DNA of 64,000 nucleotides from Bacillota bacterium (GCA_023436585.1 JAEZIN010000024.1:5324-69323); one strand, 5' to 3'; shown: positions 51,146 to 60,296, numbered from the stretch's first letter. Numbers and translations are program-made. The notes: a model not told the origin generated them from the letters alone.

Positions 51146-52546
51146 ATGCCTAAAGTGCTGATTACAGATACCATCCTGCGGGATGCCCATCAATCCCAGG
51201 CCGCCACCCGCATGAAGACAAGCGAAATGCTTCCGGCCTGCGAAAAGTTGGACAAGGTGGGGTATTACTCCCTGGAATGCTGGGGCGGTGCGACGTATGA
51301 CGCCTGCCTGCGCTTTTTGAACGAGGACCCCTGGGAGCGGCTTCGCGCCCTGCGCAAGGCGATGCCCAACACTAAGCTGCAAATGCTTCTGCGCGGCCAG
51401 AATATTCTGGGCTACAAGCACTATGCGGATGACGTGGTGGATTATTTCGTCAAAAAGACGCTGGAAAACGGTATCGACATCATCCGTACCTTTGATGCGC
51501 TGAATGACCTTCGGAACATGGAAACCGCCGTGAAAGCCACCAAGAAGTATGGCGGCATCGCCGAGGTGGCCATGAGCTATACCATTTCCCCGGTGCATAC
51601 CGAGGATTACTTCGTCAAGCTGGCCGAGGACATCGAGGCCATGGGCGCGGACATCATCTGCATCAAGGACATGGCCAACCTGCTGCTGCCCTACAGCGCC
51701 TATTCCCTGATCAGGCGACTCAAGGCAGCCACCAAGCTGCCCATCGTCATGCACACCCACAACACCACCGGTACCGGCGATATGACGCTTTTGAAGGCTG
51801 TGGAGGCCGGCGTAGACATCGTGGACACCGCTTTGTCACCCTTGGGCAACGGTACGGCCCAGCCGGCCACCGAAGCGCTGGTGGCCACGCTGCAGGGCAC
51901 GGAATACGACACCGGCCTGGACCTTGGCCTGCTCAGCGAAATCGCCGCCCATTTCCGCGGCGTGGCGCAACGGCTTACCAAGGATGGCTGGCGCGATCCG
52001 GAGCGGGTGCTTGCCGTGGATACAAACACCTTGATCTACCAGGTTCCGGGCGGCATGCTTTCGAACCTCATCGGGCAGCTGAAGGAAGCCAACGCCATGG
52101 ACAAATACTACGATGTGCTGGCGGAGATTCCCAATGTGCGCAAGGATTGCGGCTATCCACCCCTGGTGACACCCACCAGCCAGATTGTGGGCACCCAGGC
52201 GGTCATGAACATCCTGGGCGGTGAGCGGTACAAGATGGTCTCCAAGGAGACAAAGGCCATGCTGCGCGGCGAATACGGCCGCCTGCCCGCGCCCGTGAAT
52301 GAGGAAATCCGCAAGAAGGTCATCGGGGATGCCACCGTCATTACCAAGCGTCCCGCCGATGATATTCCGCCGGAGCTTGACAAGTATCGGGAAGAGATCA
52401 GGGAGTACTATGAGCAGGAAGAGGATGTACTTTCCTACGCATTGTTCCCCCAGGTGGCCGTGAAGTTCTTCCAGTACAGGCAGGCACAGAAGTACCACAT
52501 CGACAATACGATGCTCAACCGTCAGGATATGACGATGCCCGTATAA
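51146..52546 (+). CDS. Pyruvate/oxaloacetate carboxyltransferase (OadA / PycB / transcarboxylase 5S-like), without biotin domain
   Basis: A 466-residue TIM-barrel carboxyltransferase. DTILRDAHQS (metal ligand Asp13), ICIKDMANLL with the likely carbamylated Lys174, and MHTHNTTGTG with the metal histidines 203/205 are intact. It ends without the biotinyl domain that many OadA proteins carry, so it must use the separate carrier upstream. AGGAGG is nine bases before the ATG; the gap after oadB is 54 bases. It would move CO2 between oxaloacetate/pyruvate and biotin. Confidence 0.92.
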   Translation: MPKVLITDTILRDAHQSQAATRMKTSEMLPACEKLDKVGYYSLECWGGATYDACLRFLNEDPWERLRALRKAMPNTKLQMLLRGQNILGYKHYADDVVDYFVKKTLENGIDIIRTFDALNDLRNMETAVKATKKYGGIAEVAMSYTISPVHTEDYFVKLAEDIEAMGADIICIKDMANLLLPYSAYSLIRRLKAATKLPIVMHTHNTTGTGDMTLLKAVEAGVDIVDTALSPLGNGTAQPATEALVATLQGTEYDTGLDLGLLSEIAAHFRGVAQRLTKDGWRDPERVLAVDTNTLIYQVPGGMLSNLIGQLKEANAMDKYYDVLAEIPNVRKDCGYPPLVTPTSQIVGTQAVMNILGGERYKMVSKETKAMLRGEYGRLPAPVNEEIRKKVIGDATVITKRPADDIPPELDKYREEIREYYEQEEDVLSYALFPQVAVKFFQYRQAQKYHIDNTMLNRQDMTMPV

Positions 52547-52604
52547 ACAGGCCGGCTTACTACCATATCCCGGATATCCCGCAGACCAACTTTTGGCGGA
52601 ATGC

Positions 52605-52633
52605 TTGCACTTTTCCCAAAAGCATGGTATGAT
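52605..52633 (+). promoter_or_regulatory. Promoter of secG
   Basis: TTGCAC (52605-52610) and TATGAT (52628-52633) with a 17-base spacer, 32 bases before the secG start. Confidence 0.75.
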
Positions 52634-52665
52634 AGTTGCGCTTTGAGTTCAAGGAGGTTCCGTAT

Positions 52666-52902
52666 ATGCAGTTTCTGGAAGTATTGATCAACATCATCCT
52701 GATTCTCTCTTCCCTGGTAATGATCGTTACCGTGCTTTTGCAAAGCGGACAGGCCCAGGGGCTGGGCTCTATTGCCGGTGGTGCGGAAACCTTCTTTGGC
52801 AAAAACAAGGCCAGGTCCGTGGAAGGAAAACTGGCGCTGATCACCAAGATTGCGGCCGGCGTGTTCGTGGCCATGGCTTTCTTGACGCTGATCATTTCCT
52901 AA
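52666..52902 (+). CDS. secG: Preprotein translocase subunit SecG
   Basis: A 78-residue two-helix membrane protein of the SecYEG channel. Helices lie at about 3-24 and 55-76; the connecting loop QSGQAQGLGSIAGGAETFFGKNKA is the SecG signature. AAGGAGG at about 52650-52656 supports ATG 52666. It is monocistronic, between its own promoter and a terminator. Confidence 0.93.
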   Translation: MQFLEVLINIILILSSLVMIVTVLLQSGQAQGLGSIAGGAETFFGKNKARSVEGKLALITKIAAGVFVAMAFLTLIIS

Positions 52903-52919
52903 GGCAAACCTTACAAAAC

Positions 52920-52953
52920 AAGGCCGGTCAGTTTATTCTGTCCGGCCTTTTTG
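52920..52953. terminator. Bidirectional terminator between converging secG and glmM
   Basis: Stem AAGGCCGG (52920-52927) / CCGGCCTT (52942-52949), T-run TTTTT on the plus strand and A-rich bases before it (CAAAACAAGG). Confidence 0.8.
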
Positions 52954-52965
52954 TGTTTCCTTCTG

Positions 52966-54312
52966 TTACTGAAGCTTGCTTTCTATCAGAACCGAAAGGC
53001 GGTATACATCCGCGTCCATCTCGTGTTGGTTCTCACCCTCAATCATAACCCTGACCAGGGGCTCCGTTCCGCTGGCACGCACCAATACCCGTCCTCTGCC
53101 CTCGTATTTGCTTTCCAGGGCGCGGATGGAGGATACAATTTCTTCATCCTTGTCAAAGTCATACTTGCGCCTGTCGGATACCTTGGCGGCGTACTGGGAC
53201 TGGGGCAGCACCTGCATGGCCTTGGAAAGGCGGCCCAGGCTCTGTTTGGTTTTTACCATGACGGTCAAAAGCTGTATGGCGGTGATCAACCCATCGCCGG
53301 TGGTGTTGTGATCCAAAAAGATCACATGGCCGCTTTGTTCGCCGCCCAGGGAATAGCCCTCCGCCAGCATTTTCTCCAGCACATACCGGTCGCCGACTTT
53401 GGTTTTGACATTCTTGATGCCGTGCTTTTTCAGGGCGATGTCCAGGCCCATGTTGCTCATGACGGTGGTTACCAGCGTATTGTTCTTCAGCGTGCCCTGC
53501 TCCTTCATGTGCAGGGCGCAGATGCACATCACCTGGTCGCCGTTGATGATCTGGCCGCGTTCATCCACCGCGATAAGCCTGTCGGCATCTCCGTCAAAGG
53601 CCAGCCCGATATCGGCCCCCAGTTCCCTGACCAGCTCGCACAACCTTTCCGGGTGGGTGGAGCCGCAGTTTTCATTGATGTTGGTGCCGTCCGGCTCATG
53701 ATAGTATACGGATATGGTGGCTCCAAGCTCCCGCAGGGCCAAAGGCGCTACCTGATAGGCCGCGCCCTGGGCGCAGTCCACCACGATGTGCAGGCCGTCC
53801 AGCCGCTCGCTGGTGGTCTCCTTCACAAAATCGATATATCGCCGCTGGGCGTTGACCTGGCGCACACGCCGGCCGATTTTGACGCCCGTGGGCAGCACCA
53901 TGCCGGGATCGCCCTTGCCGATGATGGATTCAATATTGTCTTCCAACTCATCGGGGAGCTTGCATCCGTTCCTGTCAAAAAACTTGATGCCGTTGTACTC
54001 CACCGTGTTATGGGAAGCGGAGATGACAACGCCTGCGTCTGCGCCGTAATAGCGCGTGAGGTAGGCGATGCCCGGGGTTGGCAGCACATCCACCAAAACC
54101 GCCCTGGCGCCCAGTGAGCATATGCCGGCTACCAGCGCCGCTTCCAGCATTTCGCCGCTGATGCGCGTATCGCGCCCCACCAGCAGCGTGGGCCTATGGA
54201 CATTGCTGCCCAGCACAAAAGCCCCTGCCTGGCCCAGCTTGAAGGCCAGATCGCAGCTTAGATCCGCGTTGGCGATTCCCCGGACACCGTCCGTACCGAA
54301 TAGCCTTGCCAT
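52966..54312 (-). CDS. glmM: Phosphoglucosamine mutase
   Basis: A 448-residue enzyme that converts glucosamine-6-phosphate to glucosamine-1-phosphate for peptidoglycan precursors. MARLFGTDGVRGIAN is typical; the phosphoserine is Ser100 in VISASHNTVEYNGIK, the Mg loop is DGDADR (240-245), and the sugar-binding GEQSGH is present. ATG 54312 has GAGGAGG just upstream. It is ten bases downstream of a sugar-isomerase-like gene on the same strand. Confidence 0.95.
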   Translation of the reverse strand: MARLFGTDGVRGIANADLSCDLAFKLGQAGAFVLGSNVHRPTLLVGRDTRISGEMLEAALVAGICSLGARAVLVDVLPTPGIAYLTRYYGADAGVVISASHNTVEYNGIKFFDRNGCKLPDELEDNIESIIGKGDPGMVLPTGVKIGRRVRQVNAQRRYIDFVKETTSERLDGLHIVVDCAQGAAYQVAPLALRELGATISVYYHEPDGTNINENCGSTHPERLCELVRELGADIGLAFDGDADRLIAVDERGQIINGDQVMCICALHMKEQGTLKNNTLVTTVMSNMGLDIALKKHGIKNVKTKVGDRYVLEKMLAEGYSLGGEQSGHVIFLDHNTTGDGLITAIQLLTVMVKTKQSLGRLSKAMQVLPQSQYAAKVSDRRKYDFDKDEEIVSSIRALESKYEGRGRVLVRASGTEPLVRVMIEGENQHEMDADVYRLSVLIESKLQ

Positions 54313-54322
54313 ACGTTCCTCC

Positions 54323-55288
54323 TCAGGCCCAATAGATGGGACCGGCTTGTTCAAAGATGAGCACCTGCTTTAAAAAGGCAATGGCCTTTTGCAGCCCTTC
54401 CAGCGGGCTCATGAGGCTGTCCTCGTGCTCGATGGAGATTACATCGTCATACCCGGCCATGCGCAGGCTCGAGATGATATCCTTCCATACACCATCATCA
54501 TGGCCATAGCCAACGGTGCGGAAAATCCAGCTCCTTTGGGATTCATCGCCGTAGTGCCGCACATCCAGTACGCCGTTGGCGGCTGTATTGTACGAATTGA
54601 TCTTCGTATCCTTGGCGTGGAAGAAGTAAATGGCATCTCCCAGTGTGCGAATGGCCGCCACGGGATCGATCCCCTGCCAGAAAAGATGGCTGGGGTCCAG
54701 GTTCGCGCCCAGGATGGGGCCAACCGCTCTGCGGATGCGGAGCATCGTTTCCGGGTTGTACACGCAAAAGCCGGGATGCATTTCAAAAGCGATCTTTTCA
54801 ATGCCGTGCTCCGCGGCCCAGGCGGCGGTTTTCTTCCAATAGGGAATCAGAACCTGGTTCCACTGGTAATCCAGTATGTTTTTGTAATCATCCGGCCAGG
54901 AGCAGGTGACCCAGTTGGGCGTTTTGTCATCCGGGCTGCCGCCGGGGCAGCCGCTGAAGGTGACAATGCGGGTGATGCCAAGCTTTTGGGCCAGCAGTAC
55001 CGCGTTTTCAAAATCCTTTTGGAAGCTGCCGGCAATGGTTTTGTCCGGGTGAATGGGATTCCCGTGCACCGACAAGGCGGGCAGGGAAATATCGTATTTC
55101 TTCAGCGTCGCCGTAAAATCTTCCAGCTTTTTGGGGTCGCTGAGCAACTGCTCCGGATCGCAGTGGGCTTTTCCAGGATACCCGCCGCAGCCCATTTCCA
55201 TCCAGCGGATGCCGCTTTCGGATAGATATCTGCACGCATCGTTAAGGGACCTGTCACTGAGCACGGGGCTGAAAACGGAAAGCTTCAT
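54323..55288 (-). CDS. Sugar phosphate isomerase/epimerase-family TIM-barrel protein
   Basis: A 321-residue AP-endonuclease-2-like TIM barrel. Probable metal ligands lie in ALSVHGNP, IAFEMHPGF (Glu), LDPSHLFW (Asp-His) and ISIEHEDSL (Glu), as in xylose-isomerase-like epimerases. AGGAGG lies nine bases before the ATG at 55288. It is co-oriented with glmM with a 10-base gap, so it may feed or tap amino-sugar or inositol-type metabolism. The substrate is unknown. Confidence 0.82.
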   Translation of the reverse strand: MKLSVFSPVLSDRSLNDACRYLSESGIRWMEMGCGGYPGKAHCDPEQLLSDPKKLEDFTATLKKYDISLPALSVHGNPIHPDKTIAGSFQKDFENAVLLAQKLGITRIVTFSGCPGGSPDDKTPNWVTCSWPDDYKNILDYQWNQVLIPYWKKTAAWAAEHGIEKIAFEMHPGFCVYNPETMLRIRRAVGPILGANLDPSHLFWQGIDPVAAIRTLGDAIYFFHAKDTKINSYNTAANGVLDVRHYGDESQRSWIFRTVGYGHDDGVWKDIISSLRMAGYDDVISIEHEDSLMSPLEGLQKAIAFLKQVLIFEQAGPIYWA

Positions 55289-55380
55289 GAAGCGCTACCT
55301 CCTGCCATGGATTAAGGAATATTGGGTTTCGCATAATGCCTAGTATACCTTGTTTTGGCAATTCCGGCAAGTCTGGCAGC

Positions 55381-55411
55381 AAAAACGGCCTGCCGGATTT
55401 AAGGCAGGCCG
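55381..55411 (-). terminator. Terminator of the Big_2-repeat protein gene
   Basis: On the minus strand the stem CGGCCTGCC (55411-55403) / GGCAGGCCG (55394-55386) is followed by TTTTTG, 22 bases after the stop of the Big_2 gene. Confidence 0.85.
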
Positions 55412-55433
55412 ATTGCAGGTTTGTGATTCCGAA

Positions 55434-57779
55434 TCAGATTCCCGGATTCATAAGCTGGAACTCAGGTGTGAAATACTCTTCCCACAGGCGGTCCGTCAAG
55501 GAAATGTGCCACTCCACGCCGATATCCGTGGTGTAATCGGTAATGGCTACGCGCACCTTTTCAATGCCGGTGTAATTGCCGGGATTTTCGTAGTAGAAGC
55601 CGATGGACTGGGTCACCCAGCCGGGGGCCAGCTCATCCAGATATTCGCCGTACACATAGGCGTGGCTGCTGCCCATGTACAGCAGGCTGTTGTTGATATC
55701 AAAGCCCTGGATGGTAAACTTGATGCCGGTGATATTCATGTTGCTCCAGTTTTTGAACTGGATGAAGGGCGTATACCCGCCTCCGTCCCTGGGGATCAGG
55801 CTCAGGGCAACCGCTTCCAGCGCTTTGTTGTAATCGCCTACGTGCACGACAGCTTCGTCGGTGAACTCACCTTCATCGGTGACCGCCGTAATCTGCGCGT
55901 CGCCCCAGGCGATGCCGGTGACGGTGGCCTTGATGCTGCTGCCTGATACCCTGGCGATATTGGGATCATTGGAGTACCAGCGCACTTTGCTGTTGGAGGC
56001 ATCCAGGGGATCCAGCACGGCGGTGACCGTGCCCGTCTCGCCCAGGCCTACACGGAATTCATCCTTGTCCAGTGCTATGCCGTACAAAGGCTGAATGACA
56101 TTAACCGTCGCCTTTGCTGTCTTCTTGCTGCCGTCCTGGCAGGCGACCGTAATGGTAGCCGTCCCGCGCTTATGGGCGGTAATCATGCCGTTTTGGTCCA
56201 CAGTCGCCACTTTTGTGTTGCTGCTGCTCCATAAAACGGATTTATTGGTGGTGTAGTCAGGGGTGATGACATAGGTCAGCTGCGCTGTTTCCTGAACGAG
56301 GATGTTCAGCCGCGTCTCGCTTAATGCGATTTTTTGGGCGGGCTGCAAAACAGTAAATGTGGCGCTTGCCAATACGCTGGGGAAATCCTTGGCGGTGGCG
56401 GTGATGGTTACCTGGCCGGGATACAGCGGGGTAACCGTGCCGCTTTTATTGACAGTAGCGATGGCTTCGTCGCTGGAGGTCCAAATCAGCGTCTTGTCGC
56501 TGGTATTGCTGGGGGATACGGTAGCCGTAATCTTCTGGGTGGTGCCTACGCGCAGCTCGGCGGGCAGCGCCTTGAACGCGACCCCCAAAGGCTGCTGCAG
56601 TACATTAATGCTTTTGGAAACCTTTGCCCCGTTACCGTCCACGGCAGTAGCTGTTATGGTGGCTTTTCCCTTGGCAATGCCGGTGACGATGCCGCTGCCA
56701 TCCACCGTGGCATATTTTGCGGCGCTGCTCTTGAAAGTGACGGCTTGTATGGAAGCATCCGCCGGCGTATAGCCCATCATAAGCGGCAGCGATTGCCCGA
56801 CATAAAGCGTGGCGTTGCCCGCATCCATGGTCAGCTTTGCCACGGGCTGTATGACGGTCACATTGCAGACAGCCGTTATTTCGGGGTTGCTTACACTGGC
56901 TGTGGTAATTGTGCAGGTACCGGGCATGATCCCTTTGATATTGCCCTTTTTGTCCACCGTGGCGATGCTCTCATTGCTGGAAGCATAGGTGACACTCTTA
57001 TCGCTGGCGTTCTGGGGAGTCACGGTGGGCTTGATGGCTGCCCGTTTGCCCACTGCCACCTGAATTTCCGCATTGTTCAGGGTGATCTGCGTCACAGGCC
57101 TGTTGACGATCACCGTGACGGTCGCCTTGAGCTTCTTTCCCTCCGCGGTGACACCGCTGGCGGTAATGGTGGCCTTGCCCTTGGCGATGGCTGTAACCAC
57201 GCCCAGCGCGTCCACCGTGGCGGCTTTTACATTGCTGCTGGCATAGGTCAAGTAGGCCTTGCCGGAGCTTGCGGGCTCGATGGCCATGGGCAGGTCAAGC
57301 GTTTGGCCCTCAAATACCGGTTCGGTTTTATGAACGAAAGCGATTTTGACGGGAGCAGTCGGCATGATGCCCTGGACTATATCCACCGGGGCGGGATTGG
57401 ATAAAACCGCAACAGGCTCGCTGCCGTACAGGGCTTCGAGTTGGATTCGATAGGAACTTCCGGGGACAAGCGAAAGGCCTCTTAATACGATGGCACCATC
57501 TGGGCCAAGCGGGAGCTGGACCGGCACCTTTTGCACGCCGGTGGCATGCCAAAGATCGGTCTCCTCCTGTGTCCCCTGCGCATACGGGACATAGAGGACA
57601 GAAAGGCTGCCAGGTTCCACCCCATCCTGTGTAAGGCCGGATGCTGTTAGCACGAAACCGTCCTCAAAACCTGATGCGGAGGAAATGGCAAGCCCGCCTT
57701 CGGCATTTGCCAACGCCGGGAGGCAGGATGATGCAAGAATAAAGAACATTGCCACGATGGCCGGCAGTCTTCGCTTCAT
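55434..57779 (-). CDS. Secreted protein with six Big_2 (bacterial Ig-like) repeats
   Basis: A 781-residue exported protein. Signal peptide is about 1-26 (PAIVAMFFILASSCLPALANA), an N-terminal beta domain runs to about 150, and then six tandem Big_2 units of about 85 residues follow, each with the pattern SSN/D...ATVD...G-x-V/I-x-x-x-x-x-G-x-A/T-x-I-T. A distinct C-terminal domain (about 650-781) rich in Trp and Tyr ends the protein. No LPXTG, S-layer or choline-binding motif is visible, so attachment is unclear. AAGGAGG is eight bases before the ATG at 57779. It may bind surface glycans or other cells. Confidence 0.88.
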   Translation of the reverse strand: MKRRLPAIVAMFFILASSCLPALANAEGGLAISSASGFEDGFVLTASGLTQDGVEPGSLSVLYVPYAQGTQEETDLWHATGVQKVPVQLPLGPDGAIVLRGLSLVPGSSYRIQLEALYGSEPVAVLSNPAPVDIVQGIMPTAPVKIAFVHKTEPVFEGQTLDLPMAIEPASSGKAYLTYASSNVKAATVDALGVVTAIAKGKATITASGVTAEGKKLKATVTVIVNRPVTQITLNNAEIQVAVGKRAAIKPTVTPQNASDKSVTYASSNESIATVDKKGNIKGIMPGTCTITTASVSNPEITAVCNVTVIQPVAKLTMDAGNATLYVGQSLPLMMGYTPADASIQAVTFKSSAAKYATVDGSGIVTGIAKGKATITATAVDGNGAKVSKSINVLQQPLGVAFKALPAELRVGTTQKITATVSPSNTSDKTLIWTSSDEAIATVNKSGTVTPLYPGQVTITATAKDFPSVLASATFTVLQPAQKIALSETRLNILVQETAQLTYVITPDYTTNKSVLWSSSNTKVATVDQNGMITAHKRGTATITVACQDGSKKTAKATVNVIQPLYGIALDKDEFRVGLGETGTVTAVLDPLDASNSKVRWYSNDPNIARVSGSSIKATVTGIAWGDAQITAVTDEGEFTDEAVVHVGDYNKALEAVALSLIPRDGGGYTPFIQFKNWSNMNITGIKFTIQGFDINNSLLYMGSSHAYVYGEYLDELAPGWVTQSIGFYYENPGNYTGIEKVRVAITDYTTDIGVEWHISLTDRLWEEYFTPEFQLMNPGI

Positions 57780-57894
57780 GGGTGCAAACCTCCTTGTTGT
57801 TTGTCGGGCTGAGCGTTTCATTCACATCCATTACACAGGAACAAACGTACCATAAACAGGAATTCCTGCAATATCCCAAACTTTAACCATCCAA

Positions 57895-58359
57895 TCAGCG
57901 GTTGACGGAACCCAGGATGCGGGTGATGGACGCGAGGCTTTTATTCAGTTCCTTCAAGTCGGTGACAGAAAGATTGTCCGCCCAGTGGTTAACCAGGTCC
58001 AGCATCGTAGTACGGATGGATATCAGCTTTTCTGAGCCTTCCGGGCGTATGACGATGTTCACGACACGGCGGTCCTGTGCGTCCCGCTGGCGTTCCACCA
58101 GGCTGGCTTCCGTCAATCTATCCACCAAAGGGGTGATGTTGGGTTTGGCAATGCCCAGCCGCCGGGATATCTCGCTGACGGACATGGAACCGTTGTCATT
58201 GAGCATGGCCAGGACCTGTACATGTGAAAGGGGGATATTGTACTCCCTTTGGATCACATCCATGTGCAGAAGGCGCTTGCGGAATATGGGCAGAGCGGCG
58301 AATAGATTCTGAGCGATGCTGTCGGTAAGTTCAACATTGGCAGTGTGTACTCTGGGCAT
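57895..58359 (-). CDS. MarR-family transcriptional regulator
   Basis: A 154-residue winged-helix regulator: HVQVLAMLNDNGSMSVSEISRRLGIAKPNITPLVDRL is the HTH region and QRDAQDRRVVNIVI the wing with the conserved D-x-R. GGGGAGGAC precedes the chosen ATG 58359. It is transcribed away from the ZorA-like gene with a 327-base gap and might control it or the neighbouring Big_2 gene (inference). Confidence 0.9.
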   Translation of the reverse strand: MPRVHTANVELTDSIAQNLFAALPIFRKRLLHMDVIQREYNIPLSHVQVLAMLNDNGSMSVSEISRRLGIAKPNITPLVDRLTEASLVERQRDAQDRRVVNIVIRPEGSEKLISIRTTMLDLVNHWADNLSVTDLKELNKSLASITRILGSVNR

Positions 58360-58525
58360 AACTTGTCCTCCCCGATATGTCTTACGGATGCATTTGTATG
58401 GATACGATCGGCCGCATATATAAAATACGCGATAAACGGAAATAATTATATACCCTTTCATAACCGAAAGCAATGGGGGAGCCTGCGCGATTGGCTACTA
58501 TATTAGAAAAAATTGGAGATTTTTT

Positions 58526-58552
58526 CAGAATCATGCGGTGAAAATGATTCTG
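58526..58552. promoter_or_regulatory. Palindrome with 9-bp arms upstream of the motor operon
   Basis: CAGAATCAT (58526-58534) and ATGATTCTG (58544-58552) are exact inverted repeats around nine bases. There is no T-run on the 3' side of either strand, so a protein-binding site is more likely than a terminator. The divergent MarR protein is a candidate binder. Confidence 0.5.
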
Positions 58553-58619
58553 TCAGGAAAATTGCAGGGAAAAGGCATCCATATGCGTTACATAAACAGC
58601 GGTACTGACATAGCCCTGT

Positions 58620-58648
58620 TTGCATCTTTCTTACAAATAGGGTAAAAT
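58620..58648 (+). promoter_or_regulatory. Promoter of the motor operon
   Basis: TTGCAT (58620-58625) and TAAAAT (58643-58648) with a 17-base spacer, 38 bases before the GTG start of the ZorA-like gene. Confidence 0.65.
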
Positions 58649-58686
58649 GAAACGGAATATATGGAAAGCGGCGGTGAAACAGCAAC

Positions 58687-60294
58687 GTGTTTGAAGATTT
58701 GCTTAACCAATTTGTTGCCAATCTGGTGGATGCGCTTGTATATGTGTTCATTGCCGGTGTGACCTTGACGGGCATTTTCAAATGCCTGCTCCCGGTGCTT
58801 AGAAACAAGCGCATGCTCAGCAGGGGCATTCACCGGCTGGAGTTGGGCAGCGGCGACAAGCAGCCGGCCTGGCAGGAAGAGCGCTTCTTGGGTAAGTCCC
58901 TGCAGCCGGCCTGGCAGCGGTTTTTGCTCAACGCCGAGCAGCTGGATGCCCGGGGGCTGCCCTGCAACGTGGAAGATTACATCAACGATGAAACCGTTGT
59001 TCATAACCCGGGCCACTCCCAGTTGGCGGAGCTGATTCCAAGCCTATTGACATCCTTAGGTATTCTGGGTACCTTCATCGGCCTGATGCGGGGCCTTTCC
59101 TCGCTGGATATGACGAACGCGGCCAAGATCATGGAGGGCATCCCCGCCCTGATCAACGGCATGTCCTATGCGTTCATTACCTCCATTGCGGGCATCACCT
59201 GTTCCCTCGCCTTCAATATGCTGCACCGCATCGCAATAGGTGGGGCATACAAGGCTATGGATGATTTCAGCGAAACATTCACGCTGCTGGCCATGCAGCG
59301 GCCGGTGGACAGCGATGTGCAACTGATCATACAGGGACAGGACAGGAACGTGCTGCTGCATCGGACAATGGACGAAATGGGCGGCAGGCTGGCCGGCAGT
59401 ATGGAAATGGCCATCGGCCGGGCCATGCAGCCTGTGACCATGGCCATGGACAACTTTATCATGGGCGCGACCCAGGAACAGATCGAAGGCGTGCGGCAGA
59501 TTGTAGGCGCTTTCATCGAACAGATGAACCAATCCCTGGGCGGCCACTTTTTAAAGCTTGGCCAGACCATCGCGGCCATTAACCAATCCCAAACGGTGTC
59601 CCAGGACCATCTGGAACGCTCCATGACTGCAGCGCAGTCCATCGTGCAGGAAGTCACGCGCCTGGCCCATGTGTCCCAGGAAGTAATGGAGCGGTTCGAG
59701 ACGTATGTTTCCACCATGCAGAAGGCGCGTCAGGCGGATGCCGAGTTTTCCAAGAAGGCGGAAAGCCTGCTGGACAACATGCATAAGGCATCTGAGCACC
59801 AGGCGGCCTATCTCAACAAACTGCAGGAATATCAGGCCCTGCTTCAGGGAAGCTTGCAGGAGTATGTCTCTTGGAACGAGCGTATCTTGGGCGGCGTAAG
59901 CGAGCAGGCTAAAACCATCACGGACGGCATGCAAAAGGCCACGGACGAAATGCAGGAAGGCAGCCGCATGCTGTCGGGAAGCTATTCCTCCTTTGTGGAG
60001 AATATCTCCGAAGGCTTGGCCCGTGCACTGGGCATGTTTGATGAGAACATGCACAGCCTGATCCAAACTTTGAACAACACATTGGAGGATATCGGTGCTA
60101 CTGTAAACAAAGTGCCCGAAAGCATGAAAAAGAGTTCGGACAGGTATGGCCAGCAGGTGGAACTGTACGTAAGCTCGCTATCCCAGCTTCAGCAGGCGGT
60201 GAGCGATATCGCACGCACCATGGAGAAGAAACCGGCGGAGAAGGGGCAGGCCGGCAAGGCTGAAGCGCCCGCGGCTTTGGCGGAGGGGGCTTGA
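58687..60294 (+). CDS. ZorA-like MotA/TolQ/ExbB-family channel protein with long cytoplasmic tail
   Basis: A 535-residue protein. Helix one is near 10-35; helices two and three carry the family pattern LTSLGILGTFIGLMRGL (about 121-137) and YAFITSIAGITCSLAFNML (about 161-180). Residues 190-520 form a predicted long, mostly helical Gln/Glu/Ser-rich tail, like the intracellular rod of ZorA and unlike the short MotA or ExbB ends. GTG 58687 has only a weak ribosome site (GGCGGTG). It overlaps or abuts the OmpA-domain partner gene. It would form a proton- or sodium-driven rotary stator with that partner. No ZorC/D/E gene is near. Confidence 0.78.
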   Translation: MFEDLLNQFVANLVDALVYVFIAGVTLTGIFKCLLPVLRNKRMLSRGIHRLELGSGDKQPAWQEERFLGKSLQPAWQRFLLNAEQLDARGLPCNVEDYINDETVVHNPGHSQLAELIPSLLTSLGILGTFIGLMRGLSSLDMTNAAKIMEGIPALINGMSYAFITSIAGITCSLAFNMLHRIAIGGAYKAMDDFSETFTLLAMQRPVDSDVQLIIQGQDRNVLLHRTMDEMGGRLAGSMEMAIGRAMQPVTMAMDNFIMGATQEQIEGVRQIVGAFIEQMNQSLGGHFLKLGQTIAAINQSQTVSQDHLERSMTAAQSIVQEVTRLAHVSQEVMERFETYVSTMQKARQADAEFSKKAESLLDNMHKASEHQAAYLNKLQEYQALLQGSLQEYVSWNERILGGVSEQAKTITDGMQKATDEMQEGSRMLSGSYSSFVENISEGLARALGMFDENMHSLIQTLNNTLEDIGATVNKVPESMKKSSDRYGQQVELYVSSLSQLQQAVSDIARTMEKKPAEKGQAGKAEAPAALAEGA

Positions 60295-60296
60295 GC

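Larger units (their letters stand above)
58360..58686 (+). other. 327-base divergent regulatory gap between marR and the ZorA-like gene
   Basis: It holds an AT-rich marR promoter side (around 58420-58450), a palindrome with nine-base arms (58526-58552) and a promoter for the ZorA-like gene (58620-58648). I see no gene in it. Confidence 0.6.
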
